DNA of 42,140 nt, from the NCBI GenBank assembly GCA_024231855.1, contig JAAEQD010000043.1, positions 1 to 42,140 on the forward strand, written 5' to 3'. The DNA is from Candidatus Zixiibacteriota bacterium. Its GTDB lineage: Bacteria; Zixibacteria; MSB-5A5; UBA10806; 4484-95. The position numbers and the translations under genes were made by a program. This document shows positions 41,880 to 42,140 of the stretch, piece by piece (positions within the stretch are counted from its first letter, which is position 1; each line of letters starts with the position of its first letter). The notes below the pieces were generated by a model. It did no database searches, was not told the origin of the DNA, and saw only the letters and a program-made list of their open reading frames with translations.

Positions 41880-42140
41880 TTACCAGCCCCCGGAGGCGCC
41901 TCCGCCACCGCCCATACCACCGCCGAAGCCACCGAAACTGCTAAATCCGCCCGAACTGCCGCTGGAGCCGCCAAAACCGCCTGTCCGGCCCATACCGAAC
42001 CCGGTCATGAACCAGAGAAGGCCCAGGCCGCGCCCCCGGCGTCGCCCTCTACCGAAAATAGAAGAGATTATCATAATCAGAAAAAAGACCAGATATATCA
42101 AACTACCCAAACTTTTCCGACGTCGTTTCTTTGACGGATA
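41880..42140 (-). CDS. C-terminal end of TPM/YgcG-type membrane protein (partial)
   Basis: The frame stays open to the right edge, so the apparent TTG start at 42110 is not the real start. Visible parts: a basic stretch (KKRRRK), one transmembrane helix (LIYLVFFLIMIISSIFG), an Arg-rich turn, and a Gly/Ser-rich tail ending GGGASGGW at TAA. A Gly-rich tail ending in GASGxW after a transmembrane helix is typical of TPM-domain (YgcG/psb32 type) membrane proteins. The TPM domain itself would lie outside the window. Confidence 0.7.
   Translation of the reverse strand, partial: YPSKKRRRKSLGSLIYLVFFLIMIISSIFGRGRRRGRGLGLLWFMTGFGMGRTGGFGGSSGSSGGFSSFGGFGGGMGGGGGASGGW

Noticed and set aside
41859..42134. 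Plus-strand Ala/Thr-rich ORF at the right edge
   Set aside because: It is the antisense shadow of the Gly-rich tail of the TPM/YgcG-type protein, with no ribosome site.

Overview
The window looks like a chromosomal segment from an uncultured bacterium of the FCB (Fibrobacteres-Chlorobi-Bacteroidetes) side of the tree, most like candidate phylum Zixibacteria. The main reason is that ten predicted secreted proteins end in a type IX-style C-terminal sorting domain carrying the NYPNPFN motif. Many genes use TTG or GTG starts with good Shine-Dalgarno sites. There are no rRNAs, tRNAs, CRISPR arrays or insertion sequences. The taxonomic call is an inference from protein style, not from a marker gene.

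Region 1 (1-8262): a tandem array of five paralogous Asp-box (BNR/sialidase-like propeller) secreted proteins, the first cut by the window edge. Genes 3 to 5 each have their own leader and terminator and share a short upstream motif; gene 4 looks like a mosaic of genes 2 and 3. Region 2 (8263-8880): a 618-base gap with a branched RNA-like structure followed by an unannotated 34-residue single-pass membrane microprotein. Region 3 (8881-14218): overlapping genes for DNA repair and housekeeping (uvrC, metallo-beta-lactamase-fold hydrolase, PHP phosphoesterase, mpg), then a site-2 protease and a DUF4292-like lipoprotein. Region 4 (14428-19516): a large GEVED/sorting-domain protein, a XerD-type recombinase with a promoter that implies a leaderless mRNA, and a degenerate GGDEF protein. 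Region 5 (19517-23469): repeat-rich intergenic DNA flanking a beta-helix secreted protein with palindromes inside its signal-peptide coding region, a second sorting-domain protein and a PilX-like pilus protein. Region 6 (23644-25479): an ExbB-ExbD-TonB/TolA energy-transduction operon. Region 7 (25480-30899): convergent papain-type and subtilisin-type secreted proteases, both with sorting domains. Region 8 (30985-41810, all minus strand): degenerate RNase H-like protein, argF, rmuC, an AT-rich lipoprotein, an SRPBCC-like membrane protein, a SelW-like selenoprotein with an in-frame UGA, a ParA ATPase behind a structured leader, grpE, hrcA, a UbiB-family kinase and a PHA-regulator/phasin fusion. 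The right edge holds the C-terminus of a TPM/YgcG-type protein.

The most noteworthy item is the SelW-like gene at 35922-36137. It is hidden from normal gene calling because a CxxU redox motif is written with TGA, and a bacterial SECIS-like hairpin begins 11 bases after it. Other points of interest are three promoters placed so that transcription should begin at or next to the start codon, the structured RNA plus microprotein at 8544-8757, the structured leader before parA, the mosaic paralog array, and a TGC-rich palindrome at the promoter of the PHA regulator.
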